A stretch of 63,614 nucleotides of DNA from Flavobacteriaceae bacterium (GTDB taxonomy: Bacteria > Bacteroidota > Bacteroidia > Flavobacteriales > Flavobacteriaceae): contig JAKISU010000003.1 of assembly GCA_021648445.1 (NCBI GenBank), positions 1 through 63,614 on the forward strand, written 5' to 3'. The stretch's first letter is position 1, and each line of letters begins with the position of its first letter. The notes beneath the pieces are model-generated. The model ran no database searches. It was not told the origin of the DNA and saw only the letters and a program-made list of their open reading frames with translations. Positions 20,509-29,787 of the stretch are shown here, piece by piece. A program made the translations under genes and the position numbers.

Positions 20509-21081
20509 ATGAAAAATTATAACTTTATTATTTACTTATTTATTTTTATTTTCTCTAGCTCTGTGTTTGCACAGAAAGACACGATTTGGTATGATGCCAA
20601 TTGGAGCAAAACTGTGAAAGCTCAAGCTTCCTATTATAGACCAGCACCTGCAAAAAAAGACAACGGTTTTTTATTAGTTGATCATTATCTGTCGGGAGTT
20701 AAACAAATGCAAGCTTTTTCTCTTAAACCGGACGAAGAACTATTTGAAGGCGAGGTAACTTGGTATTATGAAAACGAAAAAGTAATGCAAACTGTTAATT
20801 ACAAAAATAATGTGCCTAATGGTTTACGTAAAAATTACCATGAAAGTGGTTCGTTAAAAAGTGAATACTCTTATATAGACGATAAAATAAATGGTGAATG
20901 GGTTGCTTATCATGAAAATGCTAAGCTATCTGAATCTGGCAACTATAAAGGTGATGAACGAACCGGAGCGTGGAAAGAATATCATAAAAATGGAAAAGTA
21001 AAAGGCGAAGGTAATTATACGAATGGTAAAAAAGTAGGGGTTTGGAAAATGTATTATTATGATGGAATTGAGGAAGAGTAA
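20509..21081 (+). CDS. MORN-like/YwqK-family repeat protein, secreted
   Basis: Signal peptide; repeats NGLRKNYHESGSLKSEY...NGEWVAYHENAKLSESGNYK...GAWKEYHKNGKVKGEGNY. Confidence 0.8.
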   Translation: MKNYNFIIYLFIFIFSSSVFAQKDTIWYDANWSKTVKAQASYYRPAPAKKDNGFLLVDHYLSGVKQMQAFSLKPDEELFEGEVTWYYENEKVMQTVNYKNNVPNGLRKNYHESGSLKSEYSYIDDKINGEWVAYHENAKLSESGNYKGDERTGAWKEYHKNGKVKGEGNYTNGKKVGVWKMYYYDGIEEE

Positions 21082-21166
21082 CCTTGAATCTGCTACAATA
21101 AACTCACATTTAATAATTTACAGAATAAATAGCGTTTATTAACGTTTTAACAATCAGGCATTTTTA

Positions 21167-21193
21167 TATATTTGTTAGAATATGGTATATTTG
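21167..21193 (+). promoter_or_regulatory. Two overlapping-range TATATTTG -7 boxes upstream of mevalonate kinase
   Basis: TATATTTG at 21167-21174 and 21186-21193. Confidence 0.4.
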
Positions 21194-21224
21194 CAAAAAT
21201 TGCCGTATTATTTAATTTACTTCT

Positions 21225-22154
21225 ATGAAAGGACCTTTATTTTATGCTAAAATTTTACTCTTTGGTGAGTATGGAATCATTAAAGATTCTAAAGGTTTAG
21301 CTATTCCATATAATTCTTATCAAGGTGCTTTAAAAGTTGCTGAAGACTTGTCTGATACAGCAAAAAAATCTAATGAGAATTTACAAAAGTTCTATCAGTA
21401 TTTATGCGAAGTTGATAATAAGGGTTTAGTGCATTTTAGATTAGAAGAGTTAAAAACAGATATTGATAAAGGTATGTATTTTGACTCAAGCATACCTCAA
21501 GGTTATGGTGTCGGAAGCTCAGGAGCATTAGTTGCTGCTATTTATGATAAATATGCTGACAATAAAATTACTGTTTTAGAAAATTTAACCAGAGATAAAT
21601 TACTAAAGTTAAAAGAAATTTTTTCTGTAATGGAGTCTTTCTTTCATGGTAAAAGTTCTGGTTTAGATCCGTTAAACAGCTATTTAAGTATTCCCATTTT
21701 AATCAATTCTAAAGATAATTTAGAAGCTACAGGTATTCCATCTCAAAAAGAAGGAAAAGGTGCTGTATTTTTATTAGACTCTGAGCAAGTTGGTGAAACT
21801 GAACCTATGGTAAGCATTTTTATGAATAAAATGAAAAACGAAGGTTTTAGAAGAATGTTAAATGAAGATTTTGCCAATTATACTGATGCTTGTATTGATG
21901 ATTTTTTACATGGTAATATAAAATCATTATTTGGCAATGTAAAGAAGCTTTCTAAAGTGGTTTTGACAAATTTCAAACCTATGATACCCAAAGCTTTTCA
22001 TCAGTTATGGCAACAAGGTATTGATACGAATGCTTACTATTTAAAATTATGCGGTTCAGGTGGTGGTGGCTATATCTTAGGGTTTACCAAAGATTACAAA
22101 AAAGCACAAGAAATCTTACAAGATTACAAGTTAGAATTGGTGTATCGTTTTTAA
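21225..22154 (+). CDS. Mevalonate kinase (GHMP)
   Basis: AKILLFGEYGIIKDSKGLAIP; PQGYGVGSSGALVAA; LCGSGGGGYILGF. Confidence 0.88.
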   Translation: MKGPLFYAKILLFGEYGIIKDSKGLAIPYNSYQGALKVAEDLSDTAKKSNENLQKFYQYLCEVDNKGLVHFRLEELKTDIDKGMYFDSSIPQGYGVGSSGALVAAIYDKYADNKITVLENLTRDKLLKLKEIFSVMESFFHGKSSGLDPLNSYLSIPILINSKDNLEATGIPSQKEGKGAVFLLDSEQVGETEPMVSIFMNKMKNEGFRRMLNEDFANYTDACIDDFLHGNIKSLFGNVKKLSKVVLTNFKPMIPKAFHQLWQQGIDTNAYYLKLCGSGGGGYILGFTKDYKKAQEILQDYKLELVYRF

Positions 22155-22169
22155 TTCCATTCCCGTATT

Positions 22170-23108
22170 ATGGATTTACTTAAAGTTGCCAAAAATAACA
22201 CTCCCAAAAAACCTAAAAAATACCCCTTTCATTATAAATTTTTAAGCTTACTTTCTGTTGTTAGAGGGTATAATATTGTAATTATAGTTCTTGCTCAATA
22301 TTTAGCCTCTATTTTTATCTTTTCACCGGAAAAACCTTTGCGATATATAGTATTAGATCTCAACTTATATTTTATCGTTTTGGCAACTATCTGTGTAATA
22401 GCTTCAGGCTATATAATCAATAATTTTTATGATGCTGATAAAGATAAAATTAACAAACCTCAAAAGACCAAAATAGATAGTATTGTTAGTCAACAAACTA
22501 AACTGTATATCTATTTTTTCCTTAATTTTTTAGGCTTCTTTTTTGGATGGCTGGTTTCTTGGCGTGCAGCATTATTTTTTGCAATTTATATATTCTTAAT
22601 ATGGCTGTATTCACATAAATTAAAGCGATATCCATTAGCAAAATTATTCTCAGCAGCTATTTTAGCTATTATTCCTTTTTTTGCTGTATTTGTGTATTAC
22701 AAAAATTTTTCTACCATTATTTTTACACATGCTTCATTCTTGTTTTTTGTATTATTGATTAGAGAATTAATTAAAGATTTAGAAAATATAGAAGGAGATA
22801 TTGTATTAAATTATATAACATTACCTATAAAATATGGAGAGCGTTTTACTAAAATGTTGATTTCATTAATTACAGTATTTACGTTGTCTCCCACTTATTT
22901 TCTATTAAAATACCCTGAAATTGGTTTCATGAAATACTATTTCTATTTTTCAATTATAATATTATTGATTTTTAGTGTGTTATTATGGAGATCGAATTCA
23001 AAAAAAAACTACATAATACTGCATAATATCCTTAAAATATTAATTATAGCCGGTGTGTTTAGTTTAGTATTTATTGATACTTCTGTAATTATAAAAAAAA
23101 TAGTATGA
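22170..23108 (+). CDS. UbiA-family prenyltransferase (geranylgeranylglycerol-phosphate geranylgeranyltransferase-like)
   Basis: First Asp-rich motif NNFYDADKDKINKP; second RELIKDLENIEGD; polytopic. Confidence 0.85.
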   Translation: MDLLKVAKNNTPKKPKKYPFHYKFLSLLSVVRGYNIVIIVLAQYLASIFIFSPEKPLRYIVLDLNLYFIVLATICVIASGYIINNFYDADKDKINKPQKTKIDSIVSQQTKLYIYFFLNFLGFFFGWLVSWRAALFFAIYIFLIWLYSHKLKRYPLAKLFSAAILAIIPFFAVFVYYKNFSTIIFTHASFLFFVLLIRELIKDLENIEGDIVLNYITLPIKYGERFTKMLISLITVFTLSPTYFLLKYPEIGFMKYYFYFSIIILLIFSVLLWRSNSKKNYIILHNILKILIIAGVFSLVFIDTSVIIKKIV

Positions 23109-24058
23109 GTTCAAATCTATTAACTGTCGGATTAGCTCAAATCTCTCCAGTATGGTTAGATAAAGAAAAAACGATTGAAAAAATTTTAACTACTATAGAA
23201 GATGCTGCAAAGCAAGGTTGTGAATTAGTTATTTTTGGGGAAGCATTATTACCGGGTTATCCGTTTTGGTTAGCTTTAACCGGTGGAGCAGAATGGAACA
23301 CAAAAATTAATAAAGAACTCCATGCACATTATGCTAACAATTCTATCCAGATCGAAGCTGGGGAGTTAGATGAAATTTGTAAACTATGCGCTCAAAAAAA
23401 TAGTGCCGTTTATTTAGGTATTATTGAACGAGCTAAAGATAGAGGCGGGCATAGTTTGTATTGCTCATTAGTGTATATCAATCATGAAGGAAAAATTAAA
23501 TCAGTACATAGAAAACTACAACCTACGTATGATGAACGTTTAACTTGGGCTCAAGGTGATGGTAATGGCTTACAAGTGCATTCTCTCAAAAAATTTGTAG
23601 TGGGCGGTTTAAATTGTTGGGAAAATTGGATGCCTTTATCGAGGACAGCCTTATATGGTCTTGGCGAAAATTTACACATTGCTGTTTGGCCCGGAAGTGA
23701 AAATAACACAAAAGATATTACCCGATTTATCGCAAGAGAATCACGCTCTTATGTTATTTCAGTCTCAAGTTTAATGACTCATAAAGATTTCCCAAAAGAC
23801 ACGCCTTATTTAGATAAAATTTTAGAAAATGCTCCAACTATTTTGGCAAATGGTGGTTCTTGTATTGCCGGTCCTGATGGGGAATGGATCATTGAACCTG
23901 TTCTAAACAAAGAAGGTCTAATTATTAAAACGATTGATTTTAACCGTGTTTTAGAAGAACGGCAAAATTTTGACCCTGCCGGTCATTATTCACGACCAGA
24001 TGTAACAAAACTAGTTGTCAATAGAGAAAGACAACGAATAATTGATATAAAGGATTAA
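23105..24058 (+). CDS. Carbon-nitrogen hydrolase (nitrilase superfamily)
   Basis: FGEALLPGYPFW; HRKLQPTYDERLTWAQGDG; GGLNCWENWMP (catalytic Cys). Confidence 0.92.
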   Translation: MSSNLLTVGLAQISPVWLDKEKTIEKILTTIEDAAKQGCELVIFGEALLPGYPFWLALTGGAEWNTKINKELHAHYANNSIQIEAGELDEICKLCAQKNSAVYLGIIERAKDRGGHSLYCSLVYINHEGKIKSVHRKLQPTYDERLTWAQGDGNGLQVHSLKKFVVGGLNCWENWMPLSRTALYGLGENLHIAVWPGSENNTKDITRFIARESRSYVISVSSLMTHKDFPKDTPYLDKILENAPTILANGGSCIAGPDGEWIIEPVLNKEGLIIKTIDFNRVLEERQNFDPAGHYSRPDVTKLVVNRERQRIIDIKD

Positions 24059-24080
24059 TACTTACCTAAAATAAAAGGGT

Positions 24081-24088
24081 TACTTTTG
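24081..24088 (+). promoter_or_regulatory. TACTTTTG -7 box upstream of the pseudouridine synthase gene
   Basis: Match to TAnnTTTG. Confidence 0.4.
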
Positions 24089-24104
24089 CCAAAAATCAGT
24101 AACA

Positions 24105-25007
24105 ATGGCAATTAGAAAAAACTCGTCGAGAGGACGACACGCTAGTAGTTCTTCTCGCACTCCGGAAAAGTCGAATAGTAATCGAAAACAGGATTCAAAA
24201 CCAACATATAAAAAAAAGTCATCTTTTTCAAAAACTAAACCGAATCCATATCGTAAAGACATTCGAAAAGATTCTCCTAAGCAAAGAATAGAAGAACCTA
24301 CAGAAATTAGATTGAATAAATTTATTTCAAACTCAGGTATTTGTTCTCGTAGAGAAGCTGATACCTATATTAGATCTGGTAGTGCTACCGTAAATGGAAA
24401 AGTAATTACCGAGATGGGCTACAAAGTAAAATTGGATGATGAAGTACGATTTGATGGTTCATTAATCAGCCCCGAAGCAAAAAAGTATGTTTTACTGAAT
24501 AAACCTAAAAATTTCATCACTACCATGGACGATGAGCGTGGTAGAAAAACTGTAATGGATCTAGTTGGCGGTGCTACCAAAGAACGTATTTATCCTGTGG
24601 GCAGACTAGATAGAAATACTACCGGTTTATTATTGTTTACCAATGATGGTGAAATGGCAAAAAAACTAACACACCCTAAGCATAACGTTCGTAAATTATA
24701 CCATACCTCTTTAGATAAAAAATTGGCTATGAAAGATCTACAAAAAATTTCTGAAAATTTTGTGTTAGACGGGAAAATGGTCTTTGTAGATGCCATTTCT
24801 TATATCGAAAATCAATCTAAAACTGAAATAGGTATTGAAATCCATTCCGGTAGAAATAGAATTGTTCGTAAAATATTTGAACATTTTGGTTATACCGTTG
24901 TGAAGCTAGACAGGGTTATTTTTTCAGGATTGACCAAGAAAAATTTATCACGTGGTCATTGGCGTCACCTTACTCAACAAGAAATCAATAATTTAAAGAT
25001 GTTGTAA
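24105..25007 (+). CDS. rluB: Pseudouridine synthase RluB/RsuA family
   Basis: S4 domain IRLNKFISNSGICSRREADTYI; PVGRLDRNTTGLLLFTNDGE. Confidence 0.93.
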   Translation: MAIRKNSSRGRHASSSSRTPEKSNSNRKQDSKPTYKKKSSFSKTKPNPYRKDIRKDSPKQRIEEPTEIRLNKFISNSGICSRREADTYIRSGSATVNGKVITEMGYKVKLDDEVRFDGSLISPEAKKYVLLNKPKNFITTMDDERGRKTVMDLVGGATKERIYPVGRLDRNTTGLLLFTNDGEMAKKLTHPKHNVRKLYHTSLDKKLAMKDLQKISENFVLDGKMVFVDAISYIENQSKTEIGIEIHSGRNRIVRKIFEHFGYTVVKLDRVIFSGLTKKNLSRGHWRHLTQQEINNLKML

Positions 25008-25063
25008 GCCTCTCCCGAAACCTCTTTAGGCGGTTTCGGAGGACGTCTAAAAGGGTTATTAAC

Positions 25064-25135
25064 TGTCTGTTCGAGCGCAGTCGAGAACTATATTATATTG
25101 ATAATCAGGACGTCTCGACTGCGCTCGACGAGACA
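25064..25135. repeat. REP-like palindromic element, TGTCTGTTCGAGCGCAGTCGAGAAC ... GTCTCGACTGCGCTCGACGAGACA
   Basis: Two inverted arms; second copy at 41437-41520. Confidence 0.85.
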
Positions 25136-25212
25136 AATATTAACTATTTTTACTTTTTAGACAATCTCAAACCGGAAATCTTGACGCTTGAGCATCGAGG
25201 AATTTCTTTCGA

Positions 25213-27996
25213 TTAATTTTTGAATATCTTTTTAGTTAACACTCCTTGATCTGAAGTTATTCTAATCAAATACAAAGCAGGGTTCAAATCTGTAATATTA
25301 TACGATTCATTTTCAGTAAAATTACCTTTAAATGATTTTACTACTCTTCCGGTAATATCATAAATAACAACTTTAGTAGCATCCATATTGATTTTAAACG
25401 CATCTTTAACCGGATTAGGATATATTGTAATGATGTCTTCTAGATTAAGATCTCCAACAGATAAAGTAACCTGACTGCTGCCATACACTTTAAATTCACC
25501 GGGCAGTAAGCTTATTGTAGCATTAACATTGGTTACATTTATAGACGCATTGTTATTAAGTAGATCATACCAAGTGCCTGTTTGCTGAAATGCAGGGTCT
25601 ATGCTTTGTGTTATAACTCCAAAATTACCTATAATAGTGATATGTTCAATGTTTGGGCTGGCTGCGCCATCCGTTAAATGAATTGTTTTTAAGCCATTGG
25701 TGTTTGCAACATCCATCATAAAATTATCAGTTCTAAAAATGTCTTCTTGCTTTTTTAATTTTATCAGTTTTGTCCAAGTATCATATAAATCTTTTCTATC
25801 CGGTTCATCAAAATAATTCCATAAAATAGGTTTGTTACCTGTTCTTCCATTAAAATTAATATCAATATCATAGCCTAATTCACCAAACTGCCAAAACATT
25901 TTTGGTCCGGGGACAGTAAAGAAAAAAGCACCTGCTAATTCCATTCTGTCTAAAGCTGTAGCAAGATTTGTTACATCATAACTCCCATTGGAATTACCAA
26001 ATTCTAAATTTTTATACATGAGGCGTTGCTCATCATGACTTTCCATATAACTTACATTGGCAGGTACAGACCAACTTCTGTTAAGATATGATATCCACGA
26101 AAAATCAGATTTTCCACTATCATGATATCCCATGGTGGCTTCATTATAATTAAAATTATGATTGCCCCACATCATAATACCTTTACCTTCACCTAAGCGA
26201 TAATTTACCCATTCTGTTTCTTCAGCATTAGTCCCTAAATGTTCAAAAATGATATAAAAATTAGGGTTAATAGCCCATTGGTAGTCTGCATATTCTTTTA
26301 ATGTAGCAACCCTATCTGCTTGAAAAGCATTTGTACATGTTTCATCAGAAGGGGTACAGTTTTGAGTAAACCCTTTGGTAAGATCCCATCTATAACCATC
26401 AATATTGTATTCTTCAATCCAATATTGTGTAACTCTTTTCACATAATCTTTGGTAGCTTGTTGATTATGATTAAAATCATTAAAGACATTGTATGAATGC
26501 ATAGGCGTAACATTAAAAAACGGACTATCGTTACTTGCCTGCCCTCCATAACCGCCATTATCAGTATTCCATAGTCTATAAAATGGATTCTGACCGGTAG
26601 CGTGATTATGTACTACATCTAAAAAAACAGCAATTCCTCTGTTATGGCACTCATCAATAAGTTGTTTAAATGCTGTTGATGTTCCATAGTATTTATCTAA
26701 TGCCATATGAAATGATGGGTTGTATCCCCAAGATTCATTATTATCAAACTCATTTACAGGTAAAAATTCAATAGCGTTTACACCTAAATTTTGTAGATAG
26801 TCTAATCGAGATTTTACAGCATCAAAACTATGTAGGGCATCAAAATCTCTAATTAATAACTTGTAAACAACTAAATCTGTTTTTGCCGGAGGTTGAAAAT
26901 TTGTTACCTGCCAATTATAAGGTGTATCACCCGTTCTTAATAAAGTTACTGCGTGATTTGTTAATCCTGCCGGATATGCAGGTAAATTCGGATATGTAGT
27001 ATTATCAATAAAGCCATCATTAAATTCATCTAAAATGGTAGTTGAATACGGGTCAGCAATAGCTATAAAACCATCTACCAAGTACTGATACATATGGTTA
27101 GTTTGAGGAGTTAAACCCGTAAGTTCAATCCAAAAACGATCTTTAGTGCTGTCTTTATTCAGTAAATAATTATTATCAACCTGCCAGTTATTAAAGTCGC
27201 CAATTAAATGAACAATATCTTTATTAGGTGCATATAAAACCAGTGTTGCCTTTGTGTTGTCATTTGAATCTAAATTAATACCGTCTTTCATTCCTGCCGG
27301 TACAGGTTGCTCAGAAATTGAGACAATAGCTTGAAAAGTTTTGTTTTGTGTAGTACCATTATTAGTAGCTTCCAAAATATAACTTGTATTTTGTGTTACT
27401 GTATGGTTGAAACTATAAGATGTTGTATTAGTTGAAGTATTTATTGTTGTACCATTAGCTTTTAACACAAAATCGGCAGTTAATGTAGCCGTTGCAGTAA
27501 TTGATAATGATTCTCCGGAATTTAACAATGTAATATTTTGAGTTGGTGAAGTTAGTGTTAATTGAAATGCACCTACATTAAAAAAGAAGTCATTACAACC
27601 ATTATCTTTAAATTCTTGTGAGTCATTTTCGTTTCTAAATACCATTCCCATTTTAGTAGCGTTTGCAGCTTGGGTAGCATCTAAACCATAATAGGTTTCC
27701 GGTGTAATGGTAATACTCCAAGTACCATCATTATTATTTGTCATTTCTCCTACTCCATCATCTAAACCCCAATTACCTACTACATTAAACCCCCAAGCAT
27801 TAGAATCATCTCCTATACCAGAGTGCAAATATACTTTAGTTGGATTGCTAAAACCATTACAATCTGTAGCCGTACTATTCGTATCAACAGTTATTGTTAT
27901 AGATTGGTTCACATCAAAAGGCGAGGGTGAAATAGTTACCTGACTATTTACAATATAAGCTATAAAAAGTAGTAATGGGAGTAGAATTTTTTTCAT
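25213..27996 (-). CDS. Secreted GH13 alpha-amylase with starch-binding-like N-terminal modules and T9SS type A sorting domain
   Basis: DVVHNHATG, IDGYRWDLTKGF, SHDEQRLMYKN; C-term YPNPVKDAFKI...LYLIRITSDQGVLTKKIFKN. Confidence 0.92.
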   Translation of the reverse strand: MKKILLPLLLFIAYIVNSQVTISPSPFDVNQSITITVDTNSTATDCNGFSNPTKVYLHSGIGDDSNAWGFNVVGNWGLDDGVGEMTNNNDGTWSITITPETYYGLDATQAANATKMGMVFRNENDSQEFKDNGCNDFFFNVGAFQLTLTSPTQNITLLNSGESLSITATATLTADFVLKANGTTINTSTNTTSYSFNHTVTQNTSYILEATNNGTTQNKTFQAIVSISEQPVPAGMKDGINLDSNDNTKATLVLYAPNKDIVHLIGDFNNWQVDNNYLLNKDSTKDRFWIELTGLTPQTNHMYQYLVDGFIAIADPYSTTILDEFNDGFIDNTTYPNLPAYPAGLTNHAVTLLRTGDTPYNWQVTNFQPPAKTDLVVYKLLIRDFDALHSFDAVKSRLDYLQNLGVNAIEFLPVNEFDNNESWGYNPSFHMALDKYYGTSTAFKQLIDECHNRGIAVFLDVVHNHATGQNPFYRLWNTDNGGYGGQASNDSPFFNVTPMHSYNVFNDFNHNQQATKDYVKRVTQYWIEEYNIDGYRWDLTKGFTQNCTPSDETCTNAFQADRVATLKEYADYQWAINPNFYIIFEHLGTNAEETEWVNYRLGEGKGIMMWGNHNFNYNEATMGYHDSGKSDFSWISYLNRSWSVPANVSYMESHDEQRLMYKNLEFGNSNGSYDVTNLATALDRMELAGAFFFTVPGPKMFWQFGELGYDIDINFNGRTGNKPILWNYFDEPDRKDLYDTWTKLIKLKKQEDIFRTDNFMMDVANTNGLKTIHLTDGAASPNIEHITIIGNFGVITQSIDPAFQQTGTWYDLLNNNASINVTNVNATISLLPGEFKVYGSSQVTLSVGDLNLEDIITIYPNPVKDAFKINMDATKVVIYDITGRVVKSFKGNFTENESYNITDLNPALYLIRITSDQGVLTKKIFKN

Positions 27997-28022
27997 AATC
28001 TGTGTAAATTAATTTAAGAAAT

Positions 28023-28056
28023 AAAAGGCTGTTTATGGTGATATAAACAGCCTTTA
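28023..28056 (-). terminator. Hairpin/terminator between the SusF-like gene and the amylase
   Basis: aaaaggctgtttatggtgatataaacagcctttaaaaa. Confidence 0.65.
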
Positions 28057-28069
28057 AAAAAATTGTTAG

Positions 28070-29674
28070 TTAATTAACTTTTATTGTTCCATCATTAAAA
28101 TTAACTATAATTGTATAAGTTCCTGCATCAGTAACTTTTATATTTTGTTCAGAATTTTGCTCCAAAACTCCTGATGAAGTTTGGCTTTCTCCCCAATCAT
28201 TACCCCAATCACCGGCAACGGGAACAAATTTAAATTCATCACCGGCACTCAAAGCCTGACTAATTTCAAACACGCCTGTTGAAGTTTCAGTAAATTGAGG
28301 ATTACTTGCATCATTACTCCATCCATTAAAAGCTCCTACTAAGTAGAGATTAGCCGGGACTTCATTTACATTTGAAACTGTGTAACTAAGGGTATTAAAA
28401 TCTACAGCGATAACATATTTACCGGCTACAAATCCGCTAAGGTTTTGTTCATCATCTTGAATAATTCCCCCTAAGTTATCAGGATCTTCACCCCAATCGC
28501 CATCCCAACCGGTATTTTGTGGAAGGAATTTAAATTCAGCACCATCCGGTAAATCTATAATAGTTGAGAATACTCCCAAGCTTGCTTCTCCCATTGGTAT
28601 TGAAGTTGCCGGATCCCAACCTGTAAGTGAACCTACCAAGAATAAATTATTAACTGATGAAAGTTTATATGTTAATGTATTAAAATCTACAGTAACTAAA
28701 TATTTACCGGCTGCAAATCCACTAACATTTTGCTCTCCATCTTGAATAATGCTTCCTGCATTGTTGGGATCTTCACCCCAATCGCCATCCCAACCTGTAT
28801 TTTGTGGAAGGAATTTAAATTCAGCACCATCCGGTAAGTCTATTACAATTGTAAATATATTTTCTCCACTATTAAAAAATGGAAAAGATGTTGCAGGATC
28901 CCAACCGGTTAATGAACCAACAAGGAATAAGTTGTCAGGGGCAATTATAGCCTCTACAGTAAAAGTAAATGTATTCAAATCAATAGTGATTATATATTTT
29001 CCTGCTGTATATCCACTAAGGTTTTGTTCTCCTTCAACAATAAGGTTTTCTGGGTTATCAGGGTCTTCACCCCAATCGCCATCCCAACCGGTATTTTGTG
29101 GAAGGAACTTAAACTCGTCACCATCGGCAAGGTCAACTGTTATTTCAAAAATATTAAAATCAATATTGGTCATTGCCAAGGCTTCTGCTGGTTCCCAATT
29201 AGTAAGTGACCCTACTAGATAAAACTCTGTAAATTCAACTATATAGGGAGTAATTACCACAGCAATGGTTTGTGTTGCTTCACCATTATTTAAAACTCTA
29301 ATATCCAAACTTGTTGCTTCTTCGGGGTTTAACCCCATTGTATCTAACAAAAAGGTATTGAGTTCATCAACGGTCATACTAAAATCCATATTTTGAGTAG
29401 TTCCCAAAACTATTGGGTTTGTAAAATCTGTACCTGTTTCCGCTACTTCGATTGTGTAAGTTGATTCTGTGCTACTGTTAGGTGATTCCCAAGAAATAAA
29501 CAATGCATTATTTGCTAAATTAGTATCATCTAAAATTATTACTGAACCACTTGCAGGAGTTACTATTTGAAAAGACTCTTGTGCTTGTAATATTTCAAAG
29601 TTCTCATTTTCATCACAAGAGCTTATCCCAAATGTGATAAGAAAAAGGATCAAAATTTTATATATATATTTCAT
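28070..29674 (-). CDS. SusE/SusF-like starch-binding outer-membrane lipoprotein with four tandem modules
   Basis: Lipobox FGISSC; SusE N-domain; repeats LFLVGSLTGWDPAT...EFKFLPQNTGWDGDWGED. Confidence 0.9.
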   Translation of the reverse strand: MKYIYKILILFLITFGISSCDENENFEILQAQESFQIVTPASGSVIILDDTNLANNALFISWESPNSSTESTYTIEVAETGTDFTNPIVLGTTQNMDFSMTVDELNTFLLDTMGLNPEEATSLDIRVLNNGEATQTIAVVITPYIVEFTEFYLVGSLTNWEPAEALAMTNIDFNIFEITVDLADGDEFKFLPQNTGWDGDWGEDPDNPENLIVEGEQNLSGYTAGKYIITIDLNTFTFTVEAIIAPDNLFLVGSLTGWDPATSFPFFNSGENIFTIVIDLPDGAEFKFLPQNTGWDGDWGEDPNNAGSIIQDGEQNVSGFAAGKYLVTVDFNTLTYKLSSVNNLFLVGSLTGWDPATSIPMGEASLGVFSTIIDLPDGAEFKFLPQNTGWDGDWGEDPDNLGGIIQDDEQNLSGFVAGKYVIAVDFNTLSYTVSNVNEVPANLYLVGAFNGWSNDASNPQFTETSTGVFEISQALSAGDEFKFVPVAGDWGNDWGESQTSSGVLEQNSEQNIKVTDAGTYTIIVNFNDGTIKVN

Positions 29675-29774
29675 GTGTTTATATTTATTGTTTTTTATTT
29701 GTTCCCGAGGCTTCGGGACTGTTCGCTATTAATCATTCCCTCGGGTGATAAACTTTTTAACATGCTCGTTTCAT
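29669..29774 (-). promoter_or_regulatory. Leader module copy C (MKRAC mini-ORF + hairpin + A-rich tail)
   Basis: Reverse complement: atgaaacgagcatgttaa...ggaatgattaatagcgaacagtcccgaagcctcggga...aataaatataaacacatgaaa. Confidence 0.8.
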
Positions 29775-29787
29775 GTGTTTATTGTTT

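Noticed and set aside
28480-29120. Evenly spaced repeated ~45-nt blocks suggesting a CRISPR-like array
   Set aside because: They are in-frame codons of duplicated starch-binding modules, with period ~280 nt.
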